A stretch of 18,512 nucleotides of DNA from Candidatus Villigracilis proximus (GCA_016715195.1 JADKBB010000040.1:1-18512), one strand, 5' to 3'. Positions 1-8,156 are shown, counted from the stretch's first letter. Made by a program: numbers and translations. The notes: a model not told the origin generated them from the letters alone.

Positions 1-2
1 AG

Positions 3-1706
3 TCACCAACGAAGAATAAATGGCTGCTGGCTTTTTTACTTTTCGTCTTGATCGTCCCCTCACACATCATCGGCATTGACAAAGTCATCACCTTCGACGA
101 ACCCTGGTGGGCGATCTCTGGCTCCAATTATTATTACGCGCTGACCCATGGCGATTTTGAAAACACGATCTATGATTATCACCCCGCAGTCACCACCACC
201 TGGGTTGTCACCGCTGGAATGCTTTCCTACTTCCCCGAATATCGCGGATTCGGTCAGGGCTACTTTGACGTCCGCAAGCCGCAGTTTGAGGAGTTCATGC
301 GCGAACACGGCAAGGAAGCTATTGACCTTGTTCGTAATAGCCGTTTGATCCAAACCACACTGCTGATCGGGTTGGCGTTACTAAGTTTTTTTCTCCTGCA
401 ATTATTCATTGATCCCGTTATCGCATTCCTCGCCCTGGCACTCGCCATGCTCGCGCCTTTTTTTCTCGGACACTCGCGTCTGTTAAATCATGAAGGTATG
501 CTAGCCATGTTTGTGCTGGTTTCATTTTTAAGTATGCAGGCTTATCTTAATCATGAACGCAAGTTGATCTATTTGTTAATTTCAGGCGCCGCATTCGGCC
601 TCGCGCAATTGACCAAGTCCTCTTCAATTGTGGTGCTCGGGCTGGTGGGACTCATGCTATTTGTTGGGCTTTTCAAACGCGACGGGCGTTTATTCGGTTT
701 GAAAATATGGGAGGCTGTCAAAGTATTTGCGGCATGGCTTGCAGTTGCAATCCTCGTCTATGTTATTTTATGGCCGGGGATGTGGGTCGCGCCGGGCAAG
801 ATGTTTTATGAAGTCTACGGCAACGCGTTTAGCTATGCCTTTCAAGGCGCGCGGCTGGATGTGACACAAGAATTACAGCCTTCCAGTTTCAACCTCGCAG
901 GCGGACTCTCCGGCAGTATTCAATATATGAAGAACTGGTTGGCTTCGTCCACGCTGATCTCGTGGCTGGGTGTGATATTCGCGTTGTTCGTGCTGGCTTC
1001 AAAAGAGAAGCAGGTCGTCGCTTCCCCGGTTAAATCCACAATTGCGTATCTGGCTTTGCTCGCCGCGTTATTCATCTTCATGTTCGGCATCGCCCAGGGA
1101 CGTAATTCCGCGCATTATATTCTCAGCAGTTTCGTGGCATTGGATGTGATCGCCGGTATCGGCTGGGGCTATTTCATTTTGTGGATGCAAAAACGCTGGG
1201 CGATTTCAAATCGCGCTTACATCATGCCGCTTGTTCTTTTTGCATTGATCGCGCCCCAACTTGCAAGCGGACTTCCATACTACCCGTATTATTTTTCATA
1301 TCAAAATCAACTTGCTCCCGAAAAATCCTTTCTCGGCGGATATGGCGAAGGTCTGGAACAGGCCGCCCTCTATCTGGCACAAAAACCTGATGCGCAAAAT
1401 ACGCGCGTTTATGCCTATGCGGGGATGGGCTCATTCTCGTTTTTCTATCCGGGTGAGACAGATGTATTGAAGAAGGTTTATCTTATTGAGCCGGGATACC
1501 CGTCCATTATGATGGGGATGCAGAATGCCGATTATCTGGTGTTGTATTCGGTGCTGCAAAATCGTCAGCCTGAGTCTGTGGATCTTTTACGCATTCTGCA
1601 AAATGTTCAACCCGAGAAAATTATTTTCATAGACGGGTTGGAATACATCCGCATTTATAAGATCGATGAAATACCCGAAAGTGTGTATGCAGAGCTGAGT
1701 AAATAA
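3..1706 (+). CDS. GT-C type membrane glycosyltransferase (PMT/ArnT-like, GT39/83 superfamily), 5' partial
   Basis: The frame is open to the left window edge; codons from position 3 already encode a hydrophobic segment (WLLAFLLFVLIVPSH), so the start lies outside the window and the TTG at 48 is not a convincing start. The visible part is about 567 residues with many membrane segments. The first loop holds DEPWW followed by a YDYHPAV stretch, the place where GT-C enzymes carry acidic catalytic residues. GHSRLLNHEG and LTKSS follow, and a soluble C-terminal domain comes after the last membrane segment. Known members move a sugar from a polyprenyl-phosphate donor to proteins or lipids on the outer face of the membrane. 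The acceptor and sugar cannot be told from sequence. It converges on the YHYH gene. The superfamily is clear, the substrate unknown. Confidence 0.8.
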   Translation, partial: SPTKNKWLLAFLLFVLIVPSHIIGIDKVITFDEPWWAISGSNYYYALTHGDFENTIYDYHPAVTTTWVVTAGMLSYFPEYRGFGQGYFDVRKPQFEEFMREHGKEAIDLVRNSRLIQTTLLIGLALLSFFLLQLFIDPVIAFLALALAMLAPFFLGHSRLLNHEGMLAMFVLVSFLSMQAYLNHERKLIYLLISGAAFGLAQLTKSSSIVVLGLVGLMLFVGLFKRDGRLFGLKIWEAVKVFAAWLAVAILVYVILWPGMWVAPGKMFYEVYGNAFSYAFQGARLDVTQELQPSSFNLAGGLSGSIQYMKNWLASSTLISWLGVIFALFVLASKEKQVVASPVKSTIAYLALLAALFIFMFGIAQGRNSAHYILSSFVALDVIAGIGWGYFILWMQKRWAISNRAYIMPLVLFALIAPQLASGLPYYPYYFSYQNQLAPEKSFLGGYGEGLEQAALYLAQKPDAQNTRVYAYAGMGSFSFFYPGETDVLKKVYLIEPGYPSIMMGMQNADYLVLYSVLQNRQPESVDLLRILQNVQPEKIIFIDGLEYIRIYKIDEIPESVYAELSK

Positions 1707-1780
1707 CCTGCTAATTGAATCAAGATAAACGGCGATAAACAAAGTAGTTTGAGGGCGAAGGTTCGTTTTTAAGAACAAAT

Positions 1781-1855
1781 GGGACGCAGATGAACGCTGA
1801 TTCACGCTGACAAAAGCGAAAAATCAGCGTTTTCTGCGCGCGAAGCGGTCAGCGT
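1781..1855. repeat. Degenerate 10-bp-period repeat with inverted half, between convergent genes
   Basis: The 184-bp gap between the convergent genes contains decamers ACGCAGATGA, ACGCTGATTC and ACGCTGACAA at 1784-1813. An inverted partner follows: AATCAGCGTT near 1822 pairs with AACGCTGATT at 1793-1802, and a more distant TCAGCGTCC pairs with GGACGC. Transcribed from either strand it could fold, so it may end transcription from both sides, but it lacks a typical GC stem plus T-run. I see no gene in the gap. Confidence 0.55.
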
Positions 1856-1890
1856 CCAAAATTAAATTCGGGATGTTTCATGTTTTTTAT

Positions 1891-2868
1891 CTACCCGGGC
1901 TTGGTATAAGTTTCCGTTGTCTTATTCCCAGCCGCGTCTACGAATTCGAACGTGTATACATTCCCATTGAATCCATAATTGACATAATATTTTTGCCCGT
2001 TGATCTGATATTCCAGCGCGTAGGAATTATCGGCGGGGGTTTCAAAGCCTGTGATCGTGGCGCCTTGCAAGGGTTGCAGAGAATCACGGAAAGGTTGGGT
2101 GCGCGGCTGCGGCTCGATCTGATCGCCGTTGACTGTGACCACGCCGCGCATGCCGCCGTTGATGTATGGATACGTATGCGTGCCGTGATAGTGATAGCCG
2201 CCATCTGCGGTGAAGTGACCGTTGAATTCATCCAGCGCGGTTACGGCGGAACCATCGGGTTCGGTTAATCCATAGATCGGGAATCCATCGAGCGCATACG
2301 CGATGGGTTTGTCCATGCCAACAATCTCTGATAAATGAAGCGGCGCAACGTGATAGTGATAATCATCGGCGCGGCCGGCGTGTCCGCCCCATTCATCCAA
2401 CTCGCCGTATAGCAGCGCATCGTCACCGCGATTGTTGAGTGCGTTGAAAATGGGAATGCCATTCACGGCCAGAGCGATCGCGCCGCGATACAAAGATGTT
2501 TTTGCAGAAACAGGATTCTCCGCGATAACCGGATGCAGTGGAATCTTCCACGCATTGCTTCCCGCATACGATTGCGGCACGGGAACCTGTTGCTGCCAAC
2601 TGGTGATGCCCACCATCATTTGATGCGCGGGCATGCCATTCGATTCAACATACAGATATTGTTCATCCTGATAAATTTTCACTGTATCGGCGAAGGCTTC
2701 GAAGCCGAGTTCTGTCAGAGCTTGGGAAATGACAGTAGGTGACAGAGCAGGCAGATCGGTCGGGTTAAGAAGCGCAGGGTCACCGGGTCTAAATCCGCAG
2801 GCAGCCAGGAAGGTGGTCCCAAATCCATAGGCAGATAATCGTAAAAAATCGCGGCGTGTAATAGACAT
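1891..2868 (-). CDS. YHYH domain protein, Tat-exported lipoprotein
   Basis: 325 residues. The N terminus has a twin-arginine motif (TRRDFLRLS, residues 4-12), a hydrophobic stretch and a lipobox LAAC with Cys24, so it should be exported folded by Tat and lipid-anchored outside the cell. The name-giving YHYH motif occurs twice: DDYHYHVAPLHL in the middle and GGYHYHGTHTYPYINGGMRG later, with YALDGFPIYGLTEPDG between them. The His-rich motifs suggest metal binding, but to my knowledge the family has no settled biochemical role. The start is the ATG at 2868 with AAGG seven bases upstream. It begins two bases after the stop of the PEBP gene, so it is the last gene of a translationally coupled trio. 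Tat export would fit a cofactor loaded in the cytoplasm; that is inference. Confidence 0.85.
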   Translation of the reverse strand: MSITRRDFLRLSAYGFGTTFLAACGFRPGDPALLNPTDLPALSPTVISQALTELGFEAFADTVKIYQDEQYLYVESNGMPAHQMMVGITSWQQQVPVPQSYAGSNAWKIPLHPVIAENPVSAKTSLYRGAIALAVNGIPIFNALNNRGDDALLYGELDEWGGHAGRADDYHYHVAPLHLSEIVGMDKPIAYALDGFPIYGLTEPDGSAVTALDEFNGHFTADGGYHYHGTHTYPYINGGMRGVVTVNGDQIEPQPRTQPFRDSLQPLQGATITGFETPADNSYALEYQINGQKYYVNYGFNGNVYTFEFVDAAGNKTTETYTKPG

Positions 2869-2870
2869 GT

Positions 2871-3470
2871 TTACCTTGTGTAGGTTACGTTTAAACTTGC
2901 GCTGGCAAGCGTGATGTCTTTGATGGCGTCGAGTAAAACATCGCGGCTGACATCAGATGCTGAAACTGAAAATTGTGGTTCGGCAGAAAGTGCATACACG
3001 GTGTAGGTATAAATTTTTTCACCGGGCCCTTTTGAGCAGGGCGGCGCGTACACGGTGCTGCTGTTGACGCTGTTGTTACCGAGGATGCCGATGCCTGCCA
3101 CATTTTTTTCAAGGCTGGTGACGCTGACCGGAATGTTATACATGACCCAATACCAATGCGCATCACCCGGACCTGGAACATGGTGCATGATTACTGCGAA
3201 ATTTTCTGTCCCTGTGGGCGCTCCGCTCCATGAAAGAGGTAATGTTGCGCTGGCGCCGTCACACGTGTATTCAACTGGAAGTGCGCCGCCTTCGGTGACG
3301 TCTGAACTGCTGAGACTGAATGTGCCATTCGAAGATGTGACCGCATCTGCGGTGGATATGTCTACCGTTGAATCATTAGACGGGGGAGTGGGCGGGTCGC
3401 CGGGTTTGGTGGAGCAGCCGGCCAAAAGCAGGGAAACGATCATGAGTATTGAAAATATTTTTGCTTTCAT
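2871..3470 (-). CDS. PEBP / YbhB-YbcL family (Raf kinase inhibitor-like) lipoprotein
   Basis: 199 residues, longer than a typical bacterial YbhB (about 160-180) because of a lipoprotein signal (LLLAGC, Cys19) and a Pro/Ser/Thr-rich linker to about residue 45. The PEBP core is easy to follow: LPVEYTCDGASATLPLSWSG, then AVIMHHVPGPGDAHWYWVMY with NIP, then PPCSKGPGEKIYTYTVYAL. These match the ligand-pocket segments of the family (D-x-D-P region, H-W, G-P-G-x-H), although the usual GPGxH reads GPGEK here and DAP reads HVP. PEBPs bind anionic ligands such as phosphoryl groups; bacterial roles are poorly known. Its ATG overlaps the stop of the upstream lipoprotein gene by one base (TAATG), so the two are coupled. 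Confidence 0.87.
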   Translation of the reverse strand: MKAKIFSILMIVSLLLAGCSTKPGDPPTPPSNDSTVDISTADAVTSSNGTFSLSSSDVTEGGALPVEYTCDGASATLPLSWSGAPTGTENFAVIMHHVPGPGDAHWYWVMYNIPVSVTSLEKNVAGIGILGNNSVNSSTVYAPPCSKGPGEKIYTYTVYALSAEPQFSVSASDVSRDVLLDAIKDITLASASLNVTYTR

Positions 3471-4225
3471 TATTTTGGCTCAGTTATGGTTAAGCGGCAG
3501 AGGAGTGTGTTATTTGTTTCGAGATCAGGACCCCAAATTAATTGAGCTGATGAATCCCATGAAATTTGATCGTAGCCATCTTTCGGGCTGACTTGTGATT
3601 CTGTATACACTGTGGCTTTGCTCCAGGCAGAGTCGTCAAAGTTGGCGGACTTCCAATCTGCGGGTTCGTCTGATGCGGTGAAGCCGCAAGGCGCCTGCCC
3701 CGCTATCGGGTTGGATTCTTTCTCGCAGGATTTATCAAGCGGCGCTTCGTGAATGACCATGCAAGCCCAACTGGAATCAGTCACTGCGATGACTTGGCCG
3801 GTGGCTGTATCGGTAAACTGAGCGATCAATCCGCCGTCTCCCATTTGCTGTTTGTTGCTGCCGATATATTCAAGGCCGGTGTCGTTTTCTTTAAAATCCT
3901 TGGCGATGAAATTGAAACTCATCGGATACGATGCTTCAAAGTTGAAGACTTCTGCATTGAAGGAACGTTCCGTATTGATTGAGACAGAGTCTTCCATTAT
4001 TAGCTGATCGCCCAAATAGAAGGCGGACCAGTTATCAGCCCAGACTTCGCCTTTGATCGTTACCGCGCCGGTTGTGTTTGACGTATCAACACTATTTGAA
4101 ACGCTGGTTGTTGGGCTTTGTTGCGGCGCGTCTGCGTTGGAAGGCTGAGAGGGAGGCGTGCCGCGGCAGGCGGTTAATATAAGGGCGGTTAGGAATACGA
4201 GTGATAAAAGTGAAGTTTGTTTCAT
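3470..4225 (-). CDS. Lipoprotein of unknown family, first gene of the PEBP-YHYH trio
   Basis: 251 residues. The signal peptide ends in ILTAC (Cys20), followed by a Ser/Thr/Pro/Gln linker to about residue 52 and one soluble domain. I do not recognise a named family. Visible features are a beta-rich first half with many aromatic residues, cysteines in WACMVIHEAPLDKSC and GQAPCGF that could form disulfides, and a segment DWKSANFDDSAWSKATVY. That last pattern (DDSxW) resembles a strand found in galactose-binding-like jelly-roll domains, so a carbohydrate- or ligand-binding beta-sandwich is a guess. The start is well placed: AGGAG lies eight bases before the ATG. The stop overlaps the PEBP start. 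Confidence 0.7.
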   Translation of the reverse strand: MKQTSLLSLVFLTALILTACRGTPPSQPSNADAPQQSPTTSVSNSVDTSNTTGAVTIKGEVWADNWSAFYLGDQLIMEDSVSINTERSFNAEVFNFEASYPMSFNFIAKDFKENDTGLEYIGSNKQQMGDGGLIAQFTDTATGQVIAVTDSSWACMVIHEAPLDKSCEKESNPIAGQAPCGFTASDEPADWKSANFDDSAWSKATVYTESQVSPKDGYDQISWDSSAQLIWGPDLETNNTLLCRLTITEPK

Positions 4226-4248
4226 TGATAAATCTCCTGATGTTAAAT

Positions 4249-4288
4249 ATTGTCCCGCAGGTTATGTTCGATGAATCTGCGGGACAAT
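4249..4288 (-). terminator. 12-bp stem-loop in leader of the 4225 gene: terminator or attenuator candidate
   Basis: ATTGTCCCGCAG (4249-4260) and CTGCGGGACAAT (4277-4288) are perfect inverted repeats around a 16-base loop, 24 bases upstream of the start codon at 4225. On the minus strand the stem is followed by ATATTTAAC, a weak T-tract, so it could end transcription from the peroxidase gene. It could equally be a leader hairpin or an operator. I saw no convincing promoter between it and the ATG. Confidence 0.5.
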
Positions 4289-4293
4289 TGTTT

Positions 4294-4449
4294 TAATTAA
4301 TCCAAGTTGCGACTTTGTAGAATTTGCACAAGTTTTAACGTTAAGGCGCAGAGTCGCAAAGGGAAAAATAATAGAATCTTAGCGTCTTTGCGTTAAGAAT
4401 CCCGATCAAAAGCGACTCAAAAAATGAAGGTAGCAACTTGAGTTAATTA
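4294..4449. repeat. 156-bp palindromic element with 17-bp inverted ends (MITE-like)
   Basis: The left end TAATTAATCCAAGTTGC (4294-4310) and the reverse complement of the right end (4433-4449) agree at 15 of 17 bases. The interior is also an imperfect palindrome: TTAAGGCGCAGAGTCGCAAAG on the left pairs with CTTAGCGTCTTTGCGTTAAG on the right around an A/T-rich centre. The core has a period near 8 bp (CGCAGAGT CGCAAAGG). No open frame of note lies inside. The right end supplies the TAA stop of the peroxidase gene. I found no clear target-site duplication, so calling it a transposed element is inference. Confidence 0.6.
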
Positions 4450-6360
4450 GGGCTTGTGTGAACTGTTCGCCGGTGCGCAGGTCAGTTGTGAATTTTGTAC
4501 GACCTGACAGGAGCCGTTGACCGTGTTTTGGTTTCTGCCAATGAAAGAGCAGGCTGAATTTTCTGTCAGATTTGCACAGGCTTCAATTGCGGCAGGAGAA
4601 GGCGGATGCCCGTTCTGATGTCCATTGCCCTGTGATCCATTTTGTGAGTCGGGGCGGTCTGTAGACTCAGGTGCAGCCTTATCGATCATCACAGTCGATT
4701 CGTTGAAGAAGAAAACATCGGCCTGAAGTTTGGTTAACTCAGTGTTGCGGCGGATAATATCTGCCATGGATGTGTTTTCGATGTCGCGCACCATTTTTTC
4801 AGACAGAGAATTCTGATACCAGAAACGATCTCCATCGCGCACGCGGCTAAACTGATCCACCAGAACGGCAGTGAATGTGGCGCCCATGCTGGTGTTTGGC
4901 AGATGATCTTCAGCCAGCCCGCCGACCCATAGGTCGATATTATCAACGCTGCCATAGGTCGATGCGAGTGAAGCTTGAACTGCTTTGTCTGATGTGATCT
5001 GGTCGAAACTGGTGATGCGGGGCAGCCCGTATGCAACACGCACAGTGTTGTAGTCTGCGATGCCATGATCCCGTCCGCGTTGAATATTTAAGGATGCCAG
5101 GTCAAAGCCGCCCTGTCCGGGTGCGCCGAAGAGAAAATTGCGTACATCGTCCACGACCATGGTGTCGATCTCCTGGGCATTATCTGAAGCGAGATATTTC
5201 AAAAGCGGATCAATGCCTGTTTCACCGAGTACTGTTGGGTTGAAGAATGCGTCACGCAATAACATGGCTTCATGGTTTTCTTCTCCGTCATTATCGAGAA
5301 ATTCAATATCCTCTCCCAACATGCTATGACCAACTCGAAACGCGGCAGTTGCAAATTCGGTGGACATGCCGGGGTTTACATCCGCCTGATAACCTTGATA
5401 CTCTGGGAGGGCGTTGCTGCCGAGAATGGCTGGCAGGAATTCTTCGTAGGTGATCTTTTGAAGTTCAGCGATCACGATACGGCGTGCATATTGATAAAGT
5501 TCCTCATCCGTCCAGTCTGCGTGTCTTTGAGCGGCTTCTGCCGCAATTCGATTGTGTTCACGGACAAAGAGAGTCTGCAGGGCAAGCAGTTCGGGGTTTT
5601 CATTCGCGCGCACATCGCCTGCTAAAAACAATTCAGTATCCGCTGCACGATGCGCATCATTCGCGTTGGCAAGGCCATCTGTGTTGAAGGGCAGAAGATC
5701 GCCGGCGCTGGTCTTCATGCGTCCGCCGGTGAATTCACGCAGTGCGGCCGCGCGTTCGGCATCCACACCGTAGACTTGGGAGCCATCAATGAAGGCCGTG
5801 ATCGAATTATCTGCTCGCGGGATTGCTTGTAGAGTACCCGTGGCTGCATCATAGTTCGAACGCGACATGGGAATTGTCATCGTGCCAGTGCGGGTCGGGT
5901 CGAACCATGCGTCGCCTGTTGGAACAATGATCGGTAAGGCTTCTTTTGGATCCGCGGTTTCCGTCAGATTAATATCGTGGTCGAGGAATTGTCCCCAGGC
6001 ATAAACGAATGCTGTGAAGTCGCGGTCATTGGTAATGCCGCCTTCCGGGCTGGGTGACAAGGTGTTGCTTGCAGTTCTTGCACTGGGGCGATCTGCACCG
6101 GATGGACTGCTGATGCCATCATCGTATGCTGCGGCGGAAAGCCTGATAAATTTATCGTTCACAGCGCCCCAGCCTGGGTTTGCGATATTATTGCCTTTGC
6201 CATCCAGCGCTTGAATATCAGAATTGGATTCGGTTGGTGAGTTTTCTGCTACATAACTTACTTCAGATACAGATGCATTCGACTGCACCGGAATGATCGC
6301 CTGACATCCTGTAATGAGAATGGTGATCGTTGCGAAGAGGGTGTTGATAATTTTGCTCAT
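4447..6360 (-). CDS. Animal-type haem peroxidase lipoprotein with four-Cys C-terminal module
   Basis: 637 residues from the ATG at 6360, chosen over an in-frame ATG at 6411 because AGGAG lies six bases upstream and the protein then begins with a lipoprotein signal (ITGC, Cys19). The catalytic domain belongs to the animal haem peroxidase family (An_peroxidase). WGQFLDHD carries the distal His (about 128), LFVREHNRIA the catalytic Arg (about 267) and AFRVGHSM the proximal haem-ligand His (about 345); NIQRGRDHGIADYN follows. Known relatives use hydrogen peroxide to oxidise halides or organic substrates. After residue 560 comes an Asn/Gly/Gln/His-rich linker and a module C-x8-C-x13-C-x9-C that is shared with the upstream DUF1566 protein. 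The gene starts 31 bp after that gene, so the two are very likely cotranscribed. All active-site residues are present; the substrate is unknown. Confidence 0.93.
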   Translation of the reverse strand: MSKIINTLFATITILITGCQAIIPVQSNASVSEVSYVAENSPTESNSDIQALDGKGNNIANPGWGAVNDKFIRLSAAAYDDGISSPSGADRPSARTASNTLSPSPEGGITNDRDFTAFVYAWGQFLDHDINLTETADPKEALPIIVPTGDAWFDPTRTGTMTIPMSRSNYDAATGTLQAIPRADNSITAFIDGSQVYGVDAERAAALREFTGGRMKTSAGDLLPFNTDGLANANDAHRAADTELFLAGDVRANENPELLALQTLFVREHNRIAAEAAQRHADWTDEELYQYARRIVIAELQKITYEEFLPAILGSNALPEYQGYQADVNPGMSTEFATAAFRVGHSMLGEDIEFLDNDGEENHEAMLLRDAFFNPTVLGETGIDPLLKYLASDNAQEIDTMVVDDVRNFLFGAPGQGGFDLASLNIQRGRDHGIADYNTVRVAYGLPRITSFDQITSDKAVQASLASTYGSVDNIDLWVGGLAEDHLPNTSMGATFTAVLVDQFSRVRDGDRFWYQNSLSEKMVRDIENTSMADIIRRNTELTKLQADVFFFNESTVMIDKAAPESTDRPDSQNGSQGNGHQNGHPPSPAAIEACANLTENSACSFIGRNQNTVNGSCQVVQNSQLTCAPANSSHKP

Positions 6361-6391
6361 TGTATTCTCCTTTGTTATTAAAATTTTTAAA

Positions 6392-7976
6392 TCAGGGGCT
6401 GGGTGGTCCACCCGCAGGCATACATGCCATTTGACTTGAGTTGGGCGGCGTGCCGCATGTGCCGTTTAAGATTCCATTCGGCGTGTTGATCGTGCAAGCC
6501 GCGGCTTGAGTCAGACCGATGCAGGCATCGATCGCTTCCTGTGGCGGAGTTCCGCTGCCTGCGAGGTCTATGCCGCCAGTGGTGGTGGGTTGTCCACCCA
6601 TAAGGTCTACGCCGCCAGTATCAGAGATCGTCATGCCGGGTCTGTTGCTGATCGTGGTGTTACCTGAAACGTACGTCACTTCGCCGCCGCGTACACAGCG
6701 CGCATAATTATTCACACGCACGGCATCGCCTTGCGGACCATGTCCCTGCGGATATTCAGACGCGCTGCCAGTTTTTGGATCGCTGCGTTGCGAACCTGCA
6801 CCATGCACATCCACCCATGAGTTCATATATCCCAGCGCCTTGCCAAAAGAGACATACGCCGCATAGGTACCGCTTCCTGATGAATCAGCGTGCGTGGTGC
6901 TGCTCCAATAAAATGGATAATCAGCCTCGCCCGCTTCATTGGTGATGGAAGTGACATTGAAAATTGGATCTATTGCCGCGGAATTGGTCGTGGCAGGCGA
7001 ACGGGAATAATCCAAAATACTTTGTAATTCCTTTGCGTCGGGCAAACGCCAATCATCCACGCCTGCCGCAGAGTAGCCTTCGCAATAGGTCAGTGCAGAT
7101 TCCCAATTCATGCCCATGCCGCTATCGGCTTGCATCCAGGTTAAGCCTGTGGCGTTATCTGTGATCGTGCCGTTGCCTTGATCTGCAAAAGCATTCACGC
7201 CGTAATTATTTCCGCCGCGCACATACAGCACGAAGAAAGTTTTATCGCTGCCGCGCAAACTCAATCCATAACCTTTGATGCGTCCGTCTGCAAAATTCAC
7301 ACCGAACAGGGTTTCATCGCCGTTCATGGTGGTGCTGACATATTTGGTGCTGGTCGCAAACTGCGCGTCAATTACACGTTCGCCTGCATCGGTGTCGCCA
7401 TAGGCATAATCAAAATAGCGTGTGTCAATAAACGGCGTGGCAGAACAGGTTCCACCAGGGCAGGCGCTTACATCGGTGCCATCGAACAAGATCAATGAAT
7501 AGAGTTCCTTGATGGTTGGCAAACGCCAATCGTCATATCCTGCCAGCGTGGAATTTTCTGCGCTGCTCACAGCATTTGCAAAACTCTGCTTGTCACTGAC
7601 GTTGATCGTTCCATCACCGTTCAAGTCCGCTGACTGTGACCACATCAAGCCGGTCACCAGATCGCTCACGGTTCCATCGTTATTGTTCTGGTATGCGGCA
7701 GCTGCACCCTGGTAATTTCCATCCTGTCCGGCAAACGCCGAACCCTGCGCCGCGCAAGCTGTCAACTGATTATTGTCATAGCACGCGATCTGCCCCGAGT
7801 CTACAATGCGATACGTGAGAGAGGATAAGGCTGTGCCGGTAGGTTGAGCAGATGTACCGAACTGACTGATTCAGATTGCTCCGCCTCATTCATCCCTGCT
7901 GTGGGGCAGCGACTGGGGGCATTCCACACGCTGAAAGGATCAGTGTAATTACAACAAGCTGTAAAATGGTTTTCAT
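6392..7976 (-). CDS. DUF1566 (Lcl) lipoprotein with EF-hand-like loop; signal peptide and body in different frames
   Basis: The ATG at 7976 has AAGGAG close upstream and encodes a lipoprotein signal (MKTILQ to LSACG, Cys17), but this frame stops at 7890. The main domain is open from about 7870 in another frame (RIVDSGQIACYDNN onward) to the stop at 6392. About two missing bases between 7860 and 7895 would join them. The body has two Lcl/DUF1566 units, each with DDWRLP (near WRLPTIKEL and WRLPDAKEL) and ending around YARCVRGG. A perfect calcium-loop pattern, DLNGDGTINVSD, sits near the first unit. The C terminus has repeated GG(V/I)DL segments and a C-x8-C-x12-C-x10-C module also found in the peroxidase. 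This is the first gene of the lipoprotein operon, downstream of a promoter region it shares with the 9136 gene. Lcl domains occur in surface adhesins; the function here is not known. Confidence 0.8.
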
Positions 7977-8023
7977 ATTGTTCTCCTTGTACTTTGAATT
8001 GTGCATTGAACTGAACTGTTCCC

Positions 8024-8121
8024 ATTTTACTGATGTAAAAAATATGTAAAGAGTGTGTGGAATCACCATGTTTACGAAAAGCCCATGCATATTTTCATCA
8101 ATAGCCATGACTGGTGTCATG
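8024..8121 (-). promoter_or_regulatory. Promoter/regulatory region of the lipoprotein-peroxidase operon (copy A of a duplicated module)
   Basis: Read on the minus strand: palindrome CATGACACCAGTCATG (8121-8106), 39 bases, GTGATT, a CACTCT block, then TAAAAT (8029-8024) as a -10 candidate about 50 bases before the ATG at 7976. No good -35 is present at 16-18 bp, which suits an activator-dependent promoter. The palindrome centre is about 90 bp upstream of the -10. The whole stretch aligns without gaps to 9265-9362. Confidence 0.6.
8106..8121. promoter_or_regulatory. Palindromic operator candidate, copy A (CATGAC-N4-GTCATG)
   Basis: CATGACTGGTGTCATG has perfect 6-bp half-sites; with flanking bases the symmetry extends to AGCCATGAC/GTCATGGCT (8103-8124). 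It differs by one base from the palindrome at 11810-11825 when the two are read on opposite strands. The size fits a dimeric helix-turn-helix regulator. It could also form a small RNA hairpin. Confidence 0.5.
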
Positions 8122-8124
8122 GCT

Positions 8125-8153
8125 GCACAACTCAACCTGTGTTTGAGTTGTGC
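8125..8153. repeat. Perfect 11-bp inverted repeat
   Basis: GCACAACTCAA (8125-8135) and TTGAGTTGTGC (8143-8153) pair perfectly around a 7-base loop. It sits between the terminator of the 9136 gene and the operator candidate at 8106. No T-run follows on either strand, so it is more likely an operator or a second hairpin than a terminator. Confidence 0.45.
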
Positions 8154-8156
8154 GGT

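Noticed and set aside
48..50. TTG as the start codon of the first glycosyltransferase
   Set aside because: The frame is open upstream to the window edge and the upstream codons complete a membrane segment.
3055..3591. 178-codon plus-strand open frame opposite the PEBP gene
   Set aside because: Antisense to a clear PEBP domain with a lipoprotein signal; no family resemblance.
4294..4449. Full insertion sequence
   Set aside because: No transposase frame and no target duplication seen; only a small palindromic element can be supported.
5247..5832. Several plus-strand open frames opposite the haem peroxidase
   Set aside because: They are antisense to a conserved catalytic domain, overlap each other and have no ribosome sites or recognisable protein text.
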